DNA from: Kumtagia yinganensis
GTDB taxonomy: Bacteria; Pseudomonadota; Alphaproteobacteria; Rhizobiales; Rhizobiaceae
Length of the DNA stretch: 64,000 nucleotides
Assembly: GCF_040081985.1 (NCBI RefSeq)
Contig: NZ_JBEBMH010000017.1
Span: forward strand, 1 to 64,000
Reading direction: 5' to 3'
Position numbers and translations under genes: made by a program. Shown here piece after piece: positions 26,174 through 36,047 of this stretch (position 1 is its first letter; each line of letters opens with the position of its first letter). Under the pieces are notes generated by a model. It saw nothing but the letters and a program-made list of their open reading frames with translations, made no database searches and was not told where the DNA came from.

Positions 26174-27184
26174 TTAAAGGTCGGTGATCCCGATCGAATA
26201 GCTGGTGGCGAGACGACCACCTGCGGGAAGACGAACCGTGGTCGGGATGCCCGCCCGCCGCCATGGATTTGTGGGATCGGCCGACGCCTCCAGGCCGAGA
26301 TCGAAGGCGGCGCAGGCTGGTTCTATACCGAGCGCCTGGAACCGGCCATTCCAGGGGTAGTCTGCTCTTCCACAATTGGCGATCCAGAGCATCACAGTCG
26401 GAAACAATCCGGATTCATACTGCAAGCTAGTGACGTAGCGTTCCGCCAAATTGCGCAACACGACACGGCCGGCAGTCGCGGCGACTTGCAGCAGATCCTC
26501 GTTTGGTGCCTCGAGAGGAAGACGGCTAAAATCGATGGTTCCGGTGCCGATGGCCGGCACGGCGTCAAGCTTTACAAAGGCGGCATCAGGCCGCGCCTTG
26601 GAGCTTGGATCAAGAGGGACGGGAAAACTCCTACCACCGACGGCGCCTTCGATGATCACCTCGGCCTGTCCGGCTGCAGGGGGTAGGCGAAACACAGGAT
26701 GCAGTCCAAGAGGGAGATCGGCGGAGGAGCGCATTTCGACCTTTAGATCAATCTGTAGTTCCGCTTTGCCGCGCACTCCTCGAATGCTGCGGCAAAGGCT
26801 GCTTACTGGATGGGTGGCAGGGTATTCGATGGCAAGCTCGATTTCGTTGCCGTCGTGAGCTACCAGCGACCACTCATGATTTGAGCCATAGCCGTGCGGC
26901 CACGGATCGGAGGAGGGTAAAGAACCGCCGCTCCACGCAGCCGAGAGGTCTGTCCGGCTTGGTACGCCGAACGGCACGCAGGGCCATTCCCCGCGAAGCC
27001 GTCGAAGCAGGCCAGGCAGCGCGGCGCGTTCCGGTGTATCGTCATCGCCCCATTCACCGACGGCAAGGGGCTGGATACGCCGCCCGTCCGGCAGCAGGAA
27101 TTCCGCAGGACCAAGCATCGCCCCAAGCGACTGAACTGTCGCCATTCCGCAGTCCCACGTAACACGCCATTCGTCCTGCCGCAT
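26174..27184 (-). CDS. Aldose 1-epimerase (galactose mutarotase-like) family protein
   Basis: 336 aa. A beta-sandwich of the mutarotase-like superfamily is suggested by SSDPWPHGYGSNHEWSLVA, LHPVFRLPP and the late LGIEPACAAFDLG. The usual DHG motif is not obvious (PHGYG takes its place), so the exact reaction is uncertain; it may act on an unusual sugar or acid. CTGGAGG precedes ATG 27184. It lies between the regulator and the dehydratase. Confidence 0.6.
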   Translation of the reverse strand: MRQDEWRVTWDCGMATVQSLGAMLGPAEFLLPDGRRIQPLAVGEWGDDDTPERAALPGLLRRLRGEWPCVPFGVPSRTDLSAAWSGGSLPSSDPWPHGYGSNHEWSLVAHDGNEIELAIEYPATHPVSSLCRSIRGVRGKAELQIDLKVEMRSSADLPLGLHPVFRLPPAAGQAEVIIEGAVGGRSFPVPLDPSSKARPDAAFVKLDAVPAIGTGTIDFSRLPLEAPNEDLLQVAATAGRVVLRNLAERYVTSLQYESGLFPTVMLWIANCGRADYPWNGRFQALGIEPACAAFDLGLEASADPTNPWRRAGIPTTVRLPAGGRLATSYSIGITDL

Positions 27185-27208
27185 GTCCGCCTCCAGGAGA
27201 TCGTCCGG

Positions 27209-27994
27209 TTACCCAGGCATACGAGGCGGCCTTCTGCGCCCAGTCTGGGTAGCCTTACCTGTCGAGCCAGACGGCTCCTGCTCGAAGAAGGATCCATGCG
27301 CCGCGATCAGCCCCTCGATCGAGTGAAACACGTCACGCAGGTGTCGACGAGTTGCTGCCTCGGCAGCCCTCTTGTCTCGCTTGGCAATGGCGTCGACGAT
27401 TGCCTGGTGCTGCGCGACCAAGGCATCCAGGTCGGCCGCACTGTTCATGTTGAGATAGCGGACACGGTCGAGTTGCACCTTCTCTGCAAGTGCAATTGTC
27501 CAAAGCCGGGGAAAGCCGGAGGCTGCTGCGATAGAGGCATGCAACTTCTCGTCAAAGAGATAGAAGGTCTCGTAGTCACCCTCGTCCGCGCAGCGCAACT
27601 GCGTGCGCATGATATCGGCGAGTATGGCGTCATCCTCCTCGGTCGCGTTCTGCACAGCCGCACCCGCTGCCGCGCATTCGAGCGCCTCGCGGATGAACTG
27701 CGCCTCGCGTACCTTCGATAGGGCGATCTTAGTTACAAAAGTCCCGACCTGCGGATAGATGATGACCAAGCCCTCCTCGGCAAGGCGCAGCATCGCCTCT
27801 CGAATTGGCGTTCGGCTGACGCCGAAGCGCTGCGACAGGCTCTGCTCGGAAAGCTGAGTACCAGGTTGAAGCGCACCGTTGATGATATCGTGGCGAAGCG
27901 AGAGAAAGACCTGCGCAGAGACCGTCGCGCCGCGATTGATCATCACTTCCCGTCCGCCGTTCGACGTGCTGGCCGTAGGTTCCTTCACCATCAA
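27209..27994 (-). CDS. GntR-family regulator (FCD subfamily)
   Basis: 261 aa. The winged helix is at about residues 25-90 (LSEQSLSQRFGVSRTPIREAML), followed by the FCD domain (FIREALECAAAGAAVQ, then DEKLHASIAAASGF and HQAIVDAIAKRD). It sits between the FrcA-like transporter and the epimerase/dehydratase genes and is the natural candidate for binding the TGGTA-type motifs in the surrounding promoters. Confidence 0.8.
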   Translation of the reverse strand: MMVKEPTASTSNGGREVMINRGATVSAQVFLSLRHDIINGALQPGTQLSEQSLSQRFGVSRTPIREAMLRLAEEGLVIIYPQVGTFVTKIALSKVREAQFIREALECAAAGAAVQNATEEDDAILADIMRTQLRCADEGDYETFYLFDEKLHASIAAASGFPRLWTIALAEKVQLDRVRYLNMNSAADLDALVAQHQAIVDAIAKRDKRAAEAATRRHLRDVFHSIEGLIAAHGSFFEQEPSGSTGKATQTGRRRPPRMPG

Positions 27995-28020
27995 ATATCT
28001 CCAATCAATTATCAGAGAAA

Positions 28021-28033
28021 TTGTAGTATACCA
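28021..28033. promoter_or_regulatory. Candidate operator before the GntR regulator
   Basis: TTGTAGTATACCA is a near-palindrome (TnGTAnnnTACnA) 27 bp before the regulator start, consistent with autoregulation. Confidence 0.4.
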
Positions 28034-28087
28034 GAGCGCTCGAAGTCTCCAGCACGAGGATCGGCCAATCCGTTCTGTCCATCAACA

Positions 28088-29140
28088 CTACCGGCCGCTG
28101 CTTCGAGCCCGCTGCAACTGGTCGAGTCCGACCGCCGCCACCAGCAGCACGCCGATGATGACGCTCTGCCAGAAGGGCTGCACGCCATTTATGATGAAGC
28201 CGTTCTGCAGCACCGCCGGGATGAAGATGCCGACCATCGTGCCGAGCACCGTGCCACGACCCCCGAAGAGGCTGCCGCCGCCTATCACCACGGCGGCGAT
28301 TGCCGCAAGGTTGTCGGTAGCATGGCCGCCGAGGCTGGTCGTCGTGAAGCGCGCGACGTCCACCAGTCCTGCGACGCCGGCGAGCACGCCCATCCAAACA
28401 AACACGGAGATCTTCACACGTACGGTGTCGATACCGACGCGCCTTGCCGCCTCCTCGTCCGAGCCGATCGCGTAAACGTGATGTCCGAAACGGGTGCCGG
28501 CCAGCACGATACCGAAGATCACAGCGATCGCGCCCGCGAGCCACACCACGGCCGGCAGCCCCAGCACCACCCTGCCGCCGAACCATGACTGCACCTCGAG
28601 CGGAACGTAACGGACATTGACGCCGCCAGAGATGATCTGCGCGAGCCCGAGCGCGCAGGCCAGCGAACCAAGCGTAACGACAAAGGAAGGGATGTTCGCG
28701 CGCGCTACGAGCACACCGTTCACGTACCCCCACGCAGCGCCCGACAGCAGGCCGGCCGCGGCGCCGGCAGCGAGGCCAAGCGCCAGCTGTGGATAGACGC
28801 CGGCCGCGACCTCCTGCGTTGTCCCGGCAATCGCCACGCAGGTCTGCGAAGCCACGACCGAGCTGAATATCAGGACGGACCCGACCGAGAGATCTATCTG
28901 CCTAGCGATAACGACGAAGGTCATCCCGACCGCTAGGAGGCTCAGCGAGGCGGCATCCAGGAGAATATTGCGGAAGTTGACAAATGACAGGAATGCGTTG
29001 CCCGGACTGACGATCGAGAACAGGGCCACGATCATCACCAATGTCACAAGAATGAAATTGCGTGAGATATATCGCGCTACACTGACCCGGCTCACAATTG
29101 CAACATCGCCTTCATGCAAATTTGGTCTCATCGTCCTCAC
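28088..29140 (-). CDS. Sugar ABC transporter permease (RbsC/FrcC-like)
   Basis: 350 aa with a cytoplasmic N-terminus of about 25 residues and about ten membrane segments. NIPSFVVTLGSLACALGLAQ is the CUT2 permease motif. The ATG overlaps the ATPase stop (29137-29140). It is the third gene of receptor-ATPase-permease. Confidence 0.8.
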   Translation of the reverse strand: MRTMRPNLHEGDVAIVSRVSVARYISRNFILVTLVMIVALFSIVSPGNAFLSFVNFRNILLDAASLSLLAVGMTFVVIARQIDLSVGSVLIFSSVVASQTCVAIAGTTQEVAAGVYPQLALGLAAGAAAGLLSGAAWGYVNGVLVARANIPSFVVTLGSLACALGLAQIISGGVNVRYVPLEVQSWFGGRVVLGLPAVVWLAGAIAVIFGIVLAGTRFGHHVYAIGSDEEAARRVGIDTVRVKISVFVWMGVLAGVAGLVDVARFTTTSLGGHATDNLAAIAAVVIGGGSLFGGRGTVLGTMVGIFIPAVLQNGFIINGVQPFWQSVIIGVLLVAAVGLDQLQRARSSGR

Positions 29141-29919
29141 CCCCCGGCTAAAAACCGATCAGCACCGGTAATAGCGGCCACCAGCTGATCGATGCTGAAA
29201 TTGCCGGCCGTGAATTCAGCTGCCTTGGCGCCGAGCCGCAGCACGACGACGCGGTCGGCGACACTGAGCACGTCCTGCATGTTGTGGCTGATCAGCACGA
29301 CGCCGAGCCCGAGATCGCGCACGCGTCGGACAAGTTCAAGTACCTGGCGCGTCTGCGCCACGCCGAGTGCCGCGGTCGGCTCGTCCAGAAGCACTATCTT
29401 GGAGGCCCAGGCGAGTGCACGCGCGATCGCGACGGACTGGCGCTGCCCTCCAGAAAGAGCGCGCACTTCCGTGTCCACGGATTTCAATCGGATATCTAGG
29501 CGCGCCAGCGTCGCGTCAGCCCCTCTGCGCATGGCGCCATAGTCGAGGAAGCCCAGTCGCCCAGCCAGGCCGGGCCGGCCCATCTCGCGGCCGAGATAGA
29601 TATTGGAGGCGATCGACATGTCGCCCGCCAGCGCGAGATCCTGATAGACCGTCTGGATGCCGTGGGCCGCGGCGTCGCGCGGCGAGCCGAACGTCAAATC
29701 GGCGCCGGACATGGTTATCGCCCCGGATGTTGGCATGATCGCCCCGGAGAGTATCTTGACCAGCGTCGACTTGCCGGCGCCGTTGTCGCCGACGAGTGCC
29801 ACGACCTCGCCGGCATGGATGTCCATATCCACGCCGGCCAACGCGGTGACATGGCCATAACTCTTGTGGAGCCGCCGCGTGGAAAGCAGCGGAGATCTCG
29901 ATGTTTCCGTCACGGACAT
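29137..29919 (-). CDS. Sugar ABC transporter ATPase, single ABC domain (FrcA-like)
   Basis: 260 aa, one ABC domain only: VGDNGAGKSTLVKILSG, ALSGGQRQSVAIARAL and IVLLDEPTAALG, then SHNM. Single-domain CUT2 ATPases are known from the fructose importer FrcBCA of rhizobia. ATG 29919 with GCGGGGGA upstream is chosen; longer upstream open frame belongs to noncoding sequence after the receptor gene. Confidence 0.8.
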   Translation of the reverse strand: MSVTETSRSPLLSTRRLHKSYGHVTALAGVDMDIHAGEVVALVGDNGAGKSTLVKILSGAIMPTSGAITMSGADLTFGSPRDAAAHGIQTVYQDLALAGDMSIASNIYLGREMGRPGLAGRLGFLDYGAMRRGADATLARLDIRLKSVDTEVRALSGGQRQSVAIARALAWASKIVLLDEPTAALGVAQTRQVLELVRRVRDLGLGVVLISHNMQDVLSVADRVVVLRLGAKAAEFTAGNFSIDQLVAAITGADRFLAGG

Positions 29920-29962
29920 TCCCCCGCCTAGCTGCGGTCGACCGACCAAGGTGCTCAAGGGT

Positions 29963-30922
29963 TCAATCGCAGGACGCGACATACTGGGCGGCCTTGCCTT
30001 CGGGCGTATCCAGATTGTCAGCCGAAAGCATGAAGGGGTCCAATTCGCGGCGGCGCGGAAAGTCGCGCTTTCCATCCAGATACGCGACAGCGTCGGCCAC
30101 GGCGGCCACGCCGAGCTCGCGCGGGTTCTGCGAAATAAGGGCATCGATGGTGCCGTCGCGGAGCGAATTTGCCAGCGTCGGGGAGGCGTCGAAGCCGACG
30201 AGTTCGACTTTGTCGGCGACACCGGCCTGACGAAGCGCCGCGGCGGCACCCTGAGCGGTGATCAGATTGACGGCAAAGATGCCCGCGAGGTCGGGATGGG
30301 CCTGCAGGGTGGCTGAAACGACCGCGGCTGCCTTGTTTTGATCATTGTCGGTGTACTGGACGCCAAGATATTGGAACCTCTTATTGTCCGCGATGCGCCG
30401 CTCGAAGCCCTGCTGGCGCTGGTCGGTCGAGGAGATGCCCGGTTTCACGCCCACCACGAGGAGCTTGCCGCCGCTGGGAAGCTTGCCGATCATGCGATCG
30501 GCCGCCATCTCTCCGCCGCGAAACTGGTTCGCGGCCAGGAAAGTGAAGGGGATTTCGGCCTCGATGTCGTCGCCGACCGTCATAACCGGGATACCCGCCT
30601 CTGAAGCCGATTGGATCGGCGCGATCATGGCGCGGGAGTCGGTCGCATCGATGATGATGACATCCGGCTTGGTCTGGATAACCGCCCGCAGGACTGTGGA
30701 CTGCTTGCCCGCGTCCCACTCCGCCGCCCCGGATATCGTCGCCTTGACTCCGGCTTTCTCGGCAGCTTCCAGCACACCGCATTCTTGCGTCGTGTAGTAT
30801 TCGTCGCCCGTGTAACCTTTCACATAGGCGACCACCCGGTCCTCCGCGTGTGATGCCGGCACACCGGCCATCATCGCCGCCACGCTCGCGGCCATTGTAA
30901 GTTTGCGCAGGTGCTTGTCCAT
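29963..30922 (-). CDS. Sugar ABC transporter substrate-binding protein
   Basis: 319 aa. Signal peptide about residues 1-26 (ending SHA). A type I binding fold follows (VVAYVKGYTGDEYYTTQECG, KPDVIIIDATDSRAMIAPI, FLAANQFRGGEMAADRM). GGGAGGAGG lies just before ATG 30922. First gene of a receptor-ATPase-permease operon; its promoter region is one copy of the 122-bp repeat. Confidence 0.8.
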   Translation of the reverse strand: MDKHLRKLTMAASVAAMMAGVPASHAEDRVVAYVKGYTGDEYYTTQECGVLEAAEKAGVKATISGAAEWDAGKQSTVLRAVIQTKPDVIIIDATDSRAMIAPIQSASEAGIPVMTVGDDIEAEIPFTFLAANQFRGGEMAADRMIGKLPSGGKLLVVGVKPGISSTDQRQQGFERRIADNKRFQYLGVQYTDNDQNKAAAVVSATLQAHPDLAGIFAVNLITAQGAAAALRQAGVADKVELVGFDASPTLANSLRDGTIDALISQNPRELGVAAVADAVAYLDGKRDFPRRRELDPFMLSADNLDTPEGKAAQYVASCD

Positions 30923-30964
30923 TCGCTCCTCCTCCCGGAAATCGTTACGGTCGGCTTCGCCCAA

Positions 30965-31086
30965 CTCTTTTCCTGGTATGTCGGAGAGCGAAGGGCCAGC
31001 TTGTTATATGGTAGTAGCCTACAGTATCATGGGTGTCAACGTGGCTGGAGTTGGTTGTACCGCACAGAATGGTGGAGGGATCGATG
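30965..31086. repeat. 122-bp direct repeat, copy 1 (promoter region)
   Basis: Matches 36780-36901 at about 112 of 122 positions. It includes TATATGGTAGTAGCCTACAG (31005-31024), a TTGACA on the minus strand suited to drive the sugar receptor gene, and GGAGGGATCG followed by ATG at 31084. The plus-strand frame after that ATG ends after four codons, because IS-flanking sequence begins there. Confidence 0.75.
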
Positions 31087-31190
31087 CGGGCGAGTTAGCT
31101 CGCTAGCTGTGAGCTTTCGGGAGGTTGTCCATTCGGACCGGACCGAGGAGACTGGAGTTACCAGGCTTCAGCACTTGTCGGAGGGTCCGA

Positions 31191-31935
31191 ATGAACATCC
31201 ACAAGAATGCCCGTCTCACGCCGCTGCGTCGAGAGGAGATGGCGCTGTCGGTGATGGAAGGCGCTTTTTCCAAAGCCCATGCGGCGCGTTTACGGCGTGT
31301 CTGCCAAGATCGTGGCGCGCTGGGTCGAGCGTTATAGGGCCGAAGGGGCGGGTCGGCATGGCCGACCGTTCCTCTCGGCCCGCCCATATGCCACAGGCCG
31401 CTGCTGCGTCGATCGCCGAACGCGTCGTGGCGCTGCGGCGGCAACGTTGGACCGGCAAGCACATCGCCCATGAGGTCGGCGTCTCGCCTGCCACCGTCAG
31501 CCGGGTTCTCAAGCGTGCTGGACTGTCGCGGCTGAGCGATATCGAGCCGGCCGAACCGGTCCGGCGCTACGAGCGCGAGCATCCCGGCGAGATGATCCAC
31601 ATCGACATCAAGAAGCTCGGTCGTTTCGAGCGCATCGGTCATCGCATTACCGGCAAGCGCACCGGCAATGCCAGCTCGCGCGGCAGCAGTTGGGAGTCCA
31701 TGTCTGCATCGACGACGCTTCCCGCATCGCCTTCTCACAGATCCTGCCCGACGAGAAACAGGAGCGCGCCATCGCCTTCCTCAAGGCGGCGGTGGCCTAT
31801 TACGCCAGCCTCGGCGTCGAGATCGCGCGCGTCATGACCGACAACGGCTCCTGCTACAGATCGAAGGCCTTCGCCAAGGCCTGCCGCGATCTCGGCCTCA
31901 AGCATGTCAGGACAAGACCCTACCGCCCAAGACCA
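31191..31935 (+). pseudogene. IS481-family transposase, 5' part (split by IS110)
   Basis: MNIHKNARLTPLRREEMALS starts at 31191. After a frameshift near 31290 it runs through the helix-turn-helix (KHIAHEVGVSPATVSRVLKR) and IHIDIKKLGRFERIGHRITG, then, after another shift near 31685, VCIDDASRIAFSQILPDEKQ and VMTDNGSCYRSKAF, which hold two of the DDE acids. It breaks at 31935 where IS110 enters and resumes at 33546. Confidence 0.75.
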
Positions 31936-33545
31936 CTGATGTGATCGACAAGAGCCTTTTTGATAAATCTGCGCTATTCTCCTGTCGCGCACGGACGACC
32001 GCGTGGCGAAGAGCAGGGTCCGAGGTGAGAGCCCTGCCGCGCAGCTTCTATCGTCGCACCTCGTTTGCGGCATCCGTGCGCGCCTTTCTCGGACCTCGCG
32101 GGTTCCAACCGGCGACGATGTCAAGCGAAGCGGGCATAGGCGCCCTCGGCCTGCTCGACCCAGCGGCGCTCTTCTTCCCGGTGGCTCTTGATGTTGTAGG
32201 CGTGCGCGGCCCCCTTTTGGCCGCGCAAAGCCTTGCTCCCGGCCCTGAGTTCCACATCGCGCAGCTTCTTGGCATATAGGGAGGGTCGAACCCACGGGTA
32301 ACTCTCGCCCTTCATCAACAGATGCCAGATCACGACAGCGAGTTTGCGTGCGGTTGCCACGGCCGCGACATGCTGGCCGCGCCGGGCCCGCACGCGCAGG
32401 AAGAAGGCTCGCAACGGTCCGGGAGCACGAGCGGCCGCCCAGGCCGCCTCGACGAGCATGCCTCGCGCATGACCACGGCCCTGCTTGGTGATCCGCCCAT
32501 GGTAGGCCGGACCTGGTCCGGACTGTCGGACGCTTGGATTCAACCCGAGATAGCTGACGAGCTTCTGCGGATCGTCGAAGCGTGACACGTCGCCGATCGC
32601 CGCCTTCATCGCCAGCGCGACGATCATATCGACGCCGGGAATGGTCATCAGCCGCTTCACGCCTTCATCCGCGAGAGCCGCGCGGGCAAGATCGCGCTCG
32701 ATCACCTGAAGATCGTCGCCCAGCCGGTCGAATTCGCGCAGATGCCGATCGATCGCGAGGCGCTCGTCCTCCGGCACGATCTGCCCACTCAACCACGACC
32801 GGCCCTTGGCGCCGCACAGGTCGGCATGCGGGCAGGACGGGATCAGGTGGCTATGAAGAATCGACTGGATGACGTTCTTCAATCGTGATCTCTGCCGTAC
32901 GATCTGATTGCGCCGTGTCACCTGTCGACGCAGAGCCTGCGTCGGCTCATCCGGAATCCAGACTTCCGGCAGGAAGCCGCTGGCATAGAGCTGCGCCAGA
33001 ACGCTGGCATCGATCGTGTCCGTCTTGATCTTGGCATAGGCGATGATGCGCACCTGCTTGGGGTTTGCGATCACCACTTTCTTCAAATGCGGCGCGACAA
33101 CCGCGGCGGCCGAGGACGCGTTGCCCGTCGCCTCGATCACCACGACATCATCCAACGACAGCTTTGCGGCGAAGGCATCCAGCAGATCACGTCGCATGTC
33201 GACACGACCCAGCCGCCTGAGCCTGCCGTCCTCCCACGCTACCGCCTCGGCGAAGGCGCGATGGATATCCAGTCCGATGATGCGCATGCCCGTTCCTCCT
33301 TCTTGGCTCGGTCAAAGACGGGAGCTGGCGGGCAACACGACATCTACTGATCCGCGCTCGCAGCGCATCCGGGAAAGTCGCGAGGGGCGGCCATGTAACG
33401 AGCTCGGGCTCTCAGCCCATGGTCTAAAGACGGCCTGCCCGCACCTTCGTGCTCCCGGTGCCCCACGTCCCGGATGGGCTCACCATAAGGCCGTTCCAAA
33501 ACAAGAACAGCAGGACGAAAAGGCACCAAAGATCACATACCGGAT
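31936..33545 (-). mobile_element. IS110-family insertion sequence
   Basis: Inserted inside the IS481 transposase: joining 31935 to 33546 restores the frame (...RPYRPR then NGKTERFIQTAL). The element is about 1.61 kb and encodes one transposase on the minus strand. Subterminal inverted copies of ATGTGATC lie at its left end (near 31939) and right end (GATCACAT near 33533). IS110 members lack true terminal repeats, in agreement with this. Confidence 0.75.
32121..33287 (-). CDS. IS110-family transposase
   Basis: 388 aa, full length. The N-terminal DEDD nuclease-like domain has IIGLDIHRAFAEAVAWEDG, VVVIEATGNASSAA and KTDTIDASVLAQL. The C-terminal Tnp20 domain has TIPGVDMIVALAMKAAIGD, FDDPQKLVSYLGLNPSVRQS and a Ser-containing SGPGPAYHGRITKQG. 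No frame break is seen, so it may be active. Confidence 0.9.
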   Translation of the reverse strand: MRIIGLDIHRAFAEAVAWEDGRLRRLGRVDMRRDLLDAFAAKLSLDDVVVIEATGNASSAAAVVAPHLKKVVIANPKQVRIIAYAKIKTDTIDASVLAQLYASGFLPEVWIPDEPTQALRRQVTRRNQIVRQRSRLKNVIQSILHSHLIPSCPHADLCGAKGRSWLSGQIVPEDERLAIDRHLREFDRLGDDLQVIERDLARAALADEGVKRLMTIPGVDMIVALAMKAAIGDVSRFDDPQKLVSYLGLNPSVRQSGPGPAYHGRITKQGRGHARGMLVEAAWAAARAPGPLRAFFLRVRARRGQHVAAVATARKLAVVIWHLLMKGESYPWVRPSLYAKKLRDVELRAGSKALRGQKGAAHAYNIKSHREEERRWVEQAEGAYARFA

Positions 33546-33752
33546 AACGGCAAGACCGAACGCTTCATCCAGACGGCGCTTACGGAATGGGCTTACGCAA
33601 TCGCCTATCCAACCTCGACGCATCGAGCTGCCGAGTTGCCAACCTGGATGCACCGCTACAATTGGCATCGTCCACACGGCAGCCTAAAGTCCAAAACACC
33701 TATCAGTCGCCTCGCCCTAACCGAGGACAACCTGTTGAGGCTCCACAGCTAG
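33546..33752 (+). pseudogene. IS481-family transposase, 3' part
   Basis: KTERFIQTALTEWAYAIAYP, then MHRYNWHRPHGSLKSKTPIS and a stop at 33750-33752. This is the last DDE segment of the transposase that begins at 31191, separated from it by the IS110 element. Confidence 0.8.
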
Positions 33753-33879
33753 CCATGTACACGACGGGCATCCGGCCCATCTGAAATACCCATCGTTGCC
33801 TCTGCTACGGCATCCCCGTTTGATTGCAGTATCCGGTCGGTTATGTGCACCGGTAAGACACGCCCATGGTGAGTTGGCA

Positions 33880-34668
33880 CTACCAGACGGGGAGCTCGGG
33901 CAGCGGAGAGCTTAGCCACTTTCGGTGGATGGCATCGAGCTGCCCAGAGAACTTCAGGAAGGCGACGAACTCGTTCATCCACTGCAGCACCTCGGTTTCG
34001 CCCTTGCGCACGCCGATGCTGTAGGGCGACTGTCGCACCGTGAACTTGATCTGAAGGTTAGCCCCGTCATTGCGCTTTATGAGTTCGCTCGCCCAATGGC
34101 TGGCGGCGATGATTGCGTCCACCTGGCCGGAGAGCAGGGCCTGCCCGACGGTGGCGTCGTCATCGAAGCGAACGATCTCGGTACTTGGATCGGCGATCGG
34201 CGTAAACGAGGTGTCCTGCGTGCCACCTCGGACCACGCCGACGCGCATATTGGCGAAGTCGGCTGGGCCGATGGCAGCCTTGTCGTCGTGCGCAACGGCG
34301 ACCACGTCGACACTACCATAGGGAATACTGAACCACACTTGGTTGGCCCGCTCCGGGCTCATGCTCAGCGTCGCCACAACGATGTCTACCTGATTGGTCA
34401 GCAAAGCAGGAATTCGACCGGGACCGGCAACCTGTACGAACTCGACCTGCACGCCCAGCGCCTTTGCGATGGCGTTTGAGACGTCGGCGTCATAACCACT
34501 TGGCCGCGTGCTGGTGTCGGTGAAGCCGTAGGGCGGGATCGTCTGGTCCATGCCGATGACGATTTTGCCACGCTGCTGGATGGCCTCGATCGTTTGTGCC
34601 GCGGCGGGCAGCACGCCGATAGATACGAGCGTTAGGGCCGCCACCACAATGATCCTAGATAGTCTCAT
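33880..34668 (-). CDS. Polar amino-acid ABC transporter substrate-binding protein
   Basis: 262 aa. Signal peptide about residues 1-24 (ending AAA). Family 3 receptor fold: IVIGMDQTIPPYGFTDTSTR, then GYDADVSNAIAKALGVQVEF and VRKGETEVLQWMNEF. It overlaps the ATPase stop by 4 nt and is last in the operon. The ligand is likely a polar amino acid or opine. Confidence 0.8.
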   Translation of the reverse strand: MRLSRIIVVAALTLVSIGVLPAAAQTIEAIQQRGKIVIGMDQTIPPYGFTDTSTRPSGYDADVSNAIAKALGVQVEFVQVAGPGRIPALLTNQVDIVVATLSMSPERANQVWFSIPYGSVDVVAVAHDDKAAIGPADFANMRVGVVRGGTQDTSFTPIADPSTEIVRFDDDATVGQALLSGQVDAIIAASHWASELIKRNDGANLQIKFTVRQSPYSIGVRKGETEVLQWMNEFVAFLKFSGQLDAIHRKWLSSPLPELPVW

Positions 34669-35417
34669 ACCCGATCCTCCTTGGGGTTCATTCTCTTGCG
34701 ACCGAGGAAGCGAACTAGTTCCTCGGTTTGGGGACGCGACAGGAGATCGGTGGGTTTGACCTCCTCATGGATTCTCCCGGCATGCATGAATACAATGCGG
34801 TCGGCCACGCTTGCCGCAAACTGGATGTCGTGGGTGACAATGAGCATCGTGTTGCCCTGCTCGGCGAGTCCGCGCAGGACGTTCGTTACTTCCTCGACCA
34901 GCTCGGGATCGAGTGCTGACGTGACCTCGTCGAGCAGCATGATTTTGGGCTTAAGTGCGAGAGCGCGGGCAATCGCCACGCGCTGCTGCTGGCCGCCAGA
35001 CAGACGGGCCGGATAGACATCGGACTTCTCAAGCAGGCCGACCGTCCGCAACGCTTGGGTGGCGCGTTCGGCGGCCACGGGTTTCTTCAGCTTCTGCACT
35101 TGGCGCAGTGCAATCGTGACGTTGGAGAAGACGGTGAGGTGAGGGAAGAGGTTGAATTGCTGGAAGACGATTCCAACGTTGCGAAAGTAGTCCTTGCCTG
35201 CGACCTGACCGGCAGTGAGCGCCGCGTCCCCGCACATCACCTCACCGGCCTGGAACACTTCGAGGCCGCCCACACACCGCAGTAATGTGCTCTTGCCCGA
35301 TCCCGACCGGCCGACGATGGCCACGACCTCGCCAGCGGCAATCTCGGTGCTCATTCCATCGAGCACCGGCAGTTGGCCATATTGCTTGGAGAGATTTCGA
35401 ACGCTAACGAGCGCCAT
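34665..35417 (-). CDS. Polar amino-acid ABC transporter ATPase (GlnQ/HisP-like)
   Basis: 250 aa. Walker A VGRSGSGKSTLLRCVGG, Q-loop IVFQQFNLFPHLT, signature RLSGGQQQRVAIARAL, Walker B KIMLLDEVTSALD and IVTHD. It overlaps the permease upstream by 14 nt. Confidence 0.85.
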   Translation of the reverse strand: MALVSVRNLSKQYGQLPVLDGMSTEIAAGEVVAIVGRSGSGKSTLLRCVGGLEVFQAGEVMCGDAALTAGQVAGKDYFRNVGIVFQQFNLFPHLTVFSNVTIALRQVQKLKKPVAAERATQALRTVGLLEKSDVYPARLSGGQQQRVAIARALALKPKIMLLDEVTSALDPELVEEVTNVLRGLAEQGNTMLIVTHDIQFAASVADRIVFMHAGRIHEEVKPTDLLSRPQTEELVRFLGRKRMNPKEDRV

Positions 35418-36045
35418 GCTGGAGCCTTTCGAGACGCCGGGAGAGAAGGGACAAGGGCCAACACAAGGCGAAGTAGATCGCCGCGACGATCCCGTAGACG
35501 AGCATCGGCTCGAACGAGAGGTTGGCGACCATCGTGCCGGTCTTGGTTAGGTCGACGATGCCGATAATGGAGGCGAGCGACGTGGTCTTGAGCAGTGAGA
35601 CCAGGAAACCGACAGTCGCCGGCAACGCGATCCACAGCGCCTGCGGCCCAACCAGCAAGACCATTGCATGCAGGCGACCAAAGCCGAGACTGCGCGAGGC
35701 GTCCCACTGAGTCCTCGGAACGGCCTCCATCGCACCGCGCCAGATCTCGCCCAGAAAGCCGGAGGCAAAGATGGCCAACGCGACGACGGCCGAAATCAAC
35801 GGGGGGAGCCGCAGGCCCAAAATGGCAAGACCATAATGGACAACGAAGAGCTGCAGCAGCGTGGGCGTGCCCTGAATTACCGACACAATTAGCCGTGCAG
35901 GGATGCGCAACAGCGGATGCGCGGTATGAGCAACGGCGATCGCAAGACCACCGGTGGCACCGATCAATGCGGCGGTGATGAAGAGCATCAGCGTGATGCC
36001 CGTGCTGGCGAAGATGGCCGGCAAGTAGGCGATTACGGTTTCCAT
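35404..36045 (-). CDS. Polar amino-acid ABC transporter permease (HisQ/M-like)
   Basis: 213 aa with about five membrane segments. The HisM-type EAA loop is present (GAMEAVPRTQWDASRSLGFG, then LVGPQALWIALP). ATG 36045 lies 2 nt after the other permease stop. Confidence 0.8.
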   Translation of the reverse strand: METVIAYLPAIFASTGITLMLFITAALIGATGGLAIAVAHTAHPLLRIPARLIVSVIQGTPTLLQLFVVHYGLAILGLRLPPLISAVVALAIFASGFLGEIWRGAMEAVPRTQWDASRSLGFGRLHAMVLLVGPQALWIALPATVGFLVSLLKTTSLASIIGIVDLTKTGTMVANLSFEPMLVYGIVAAIYFALCWPLSLLSRRLERLQHGAR

Positions 36046-36047
36046 GC

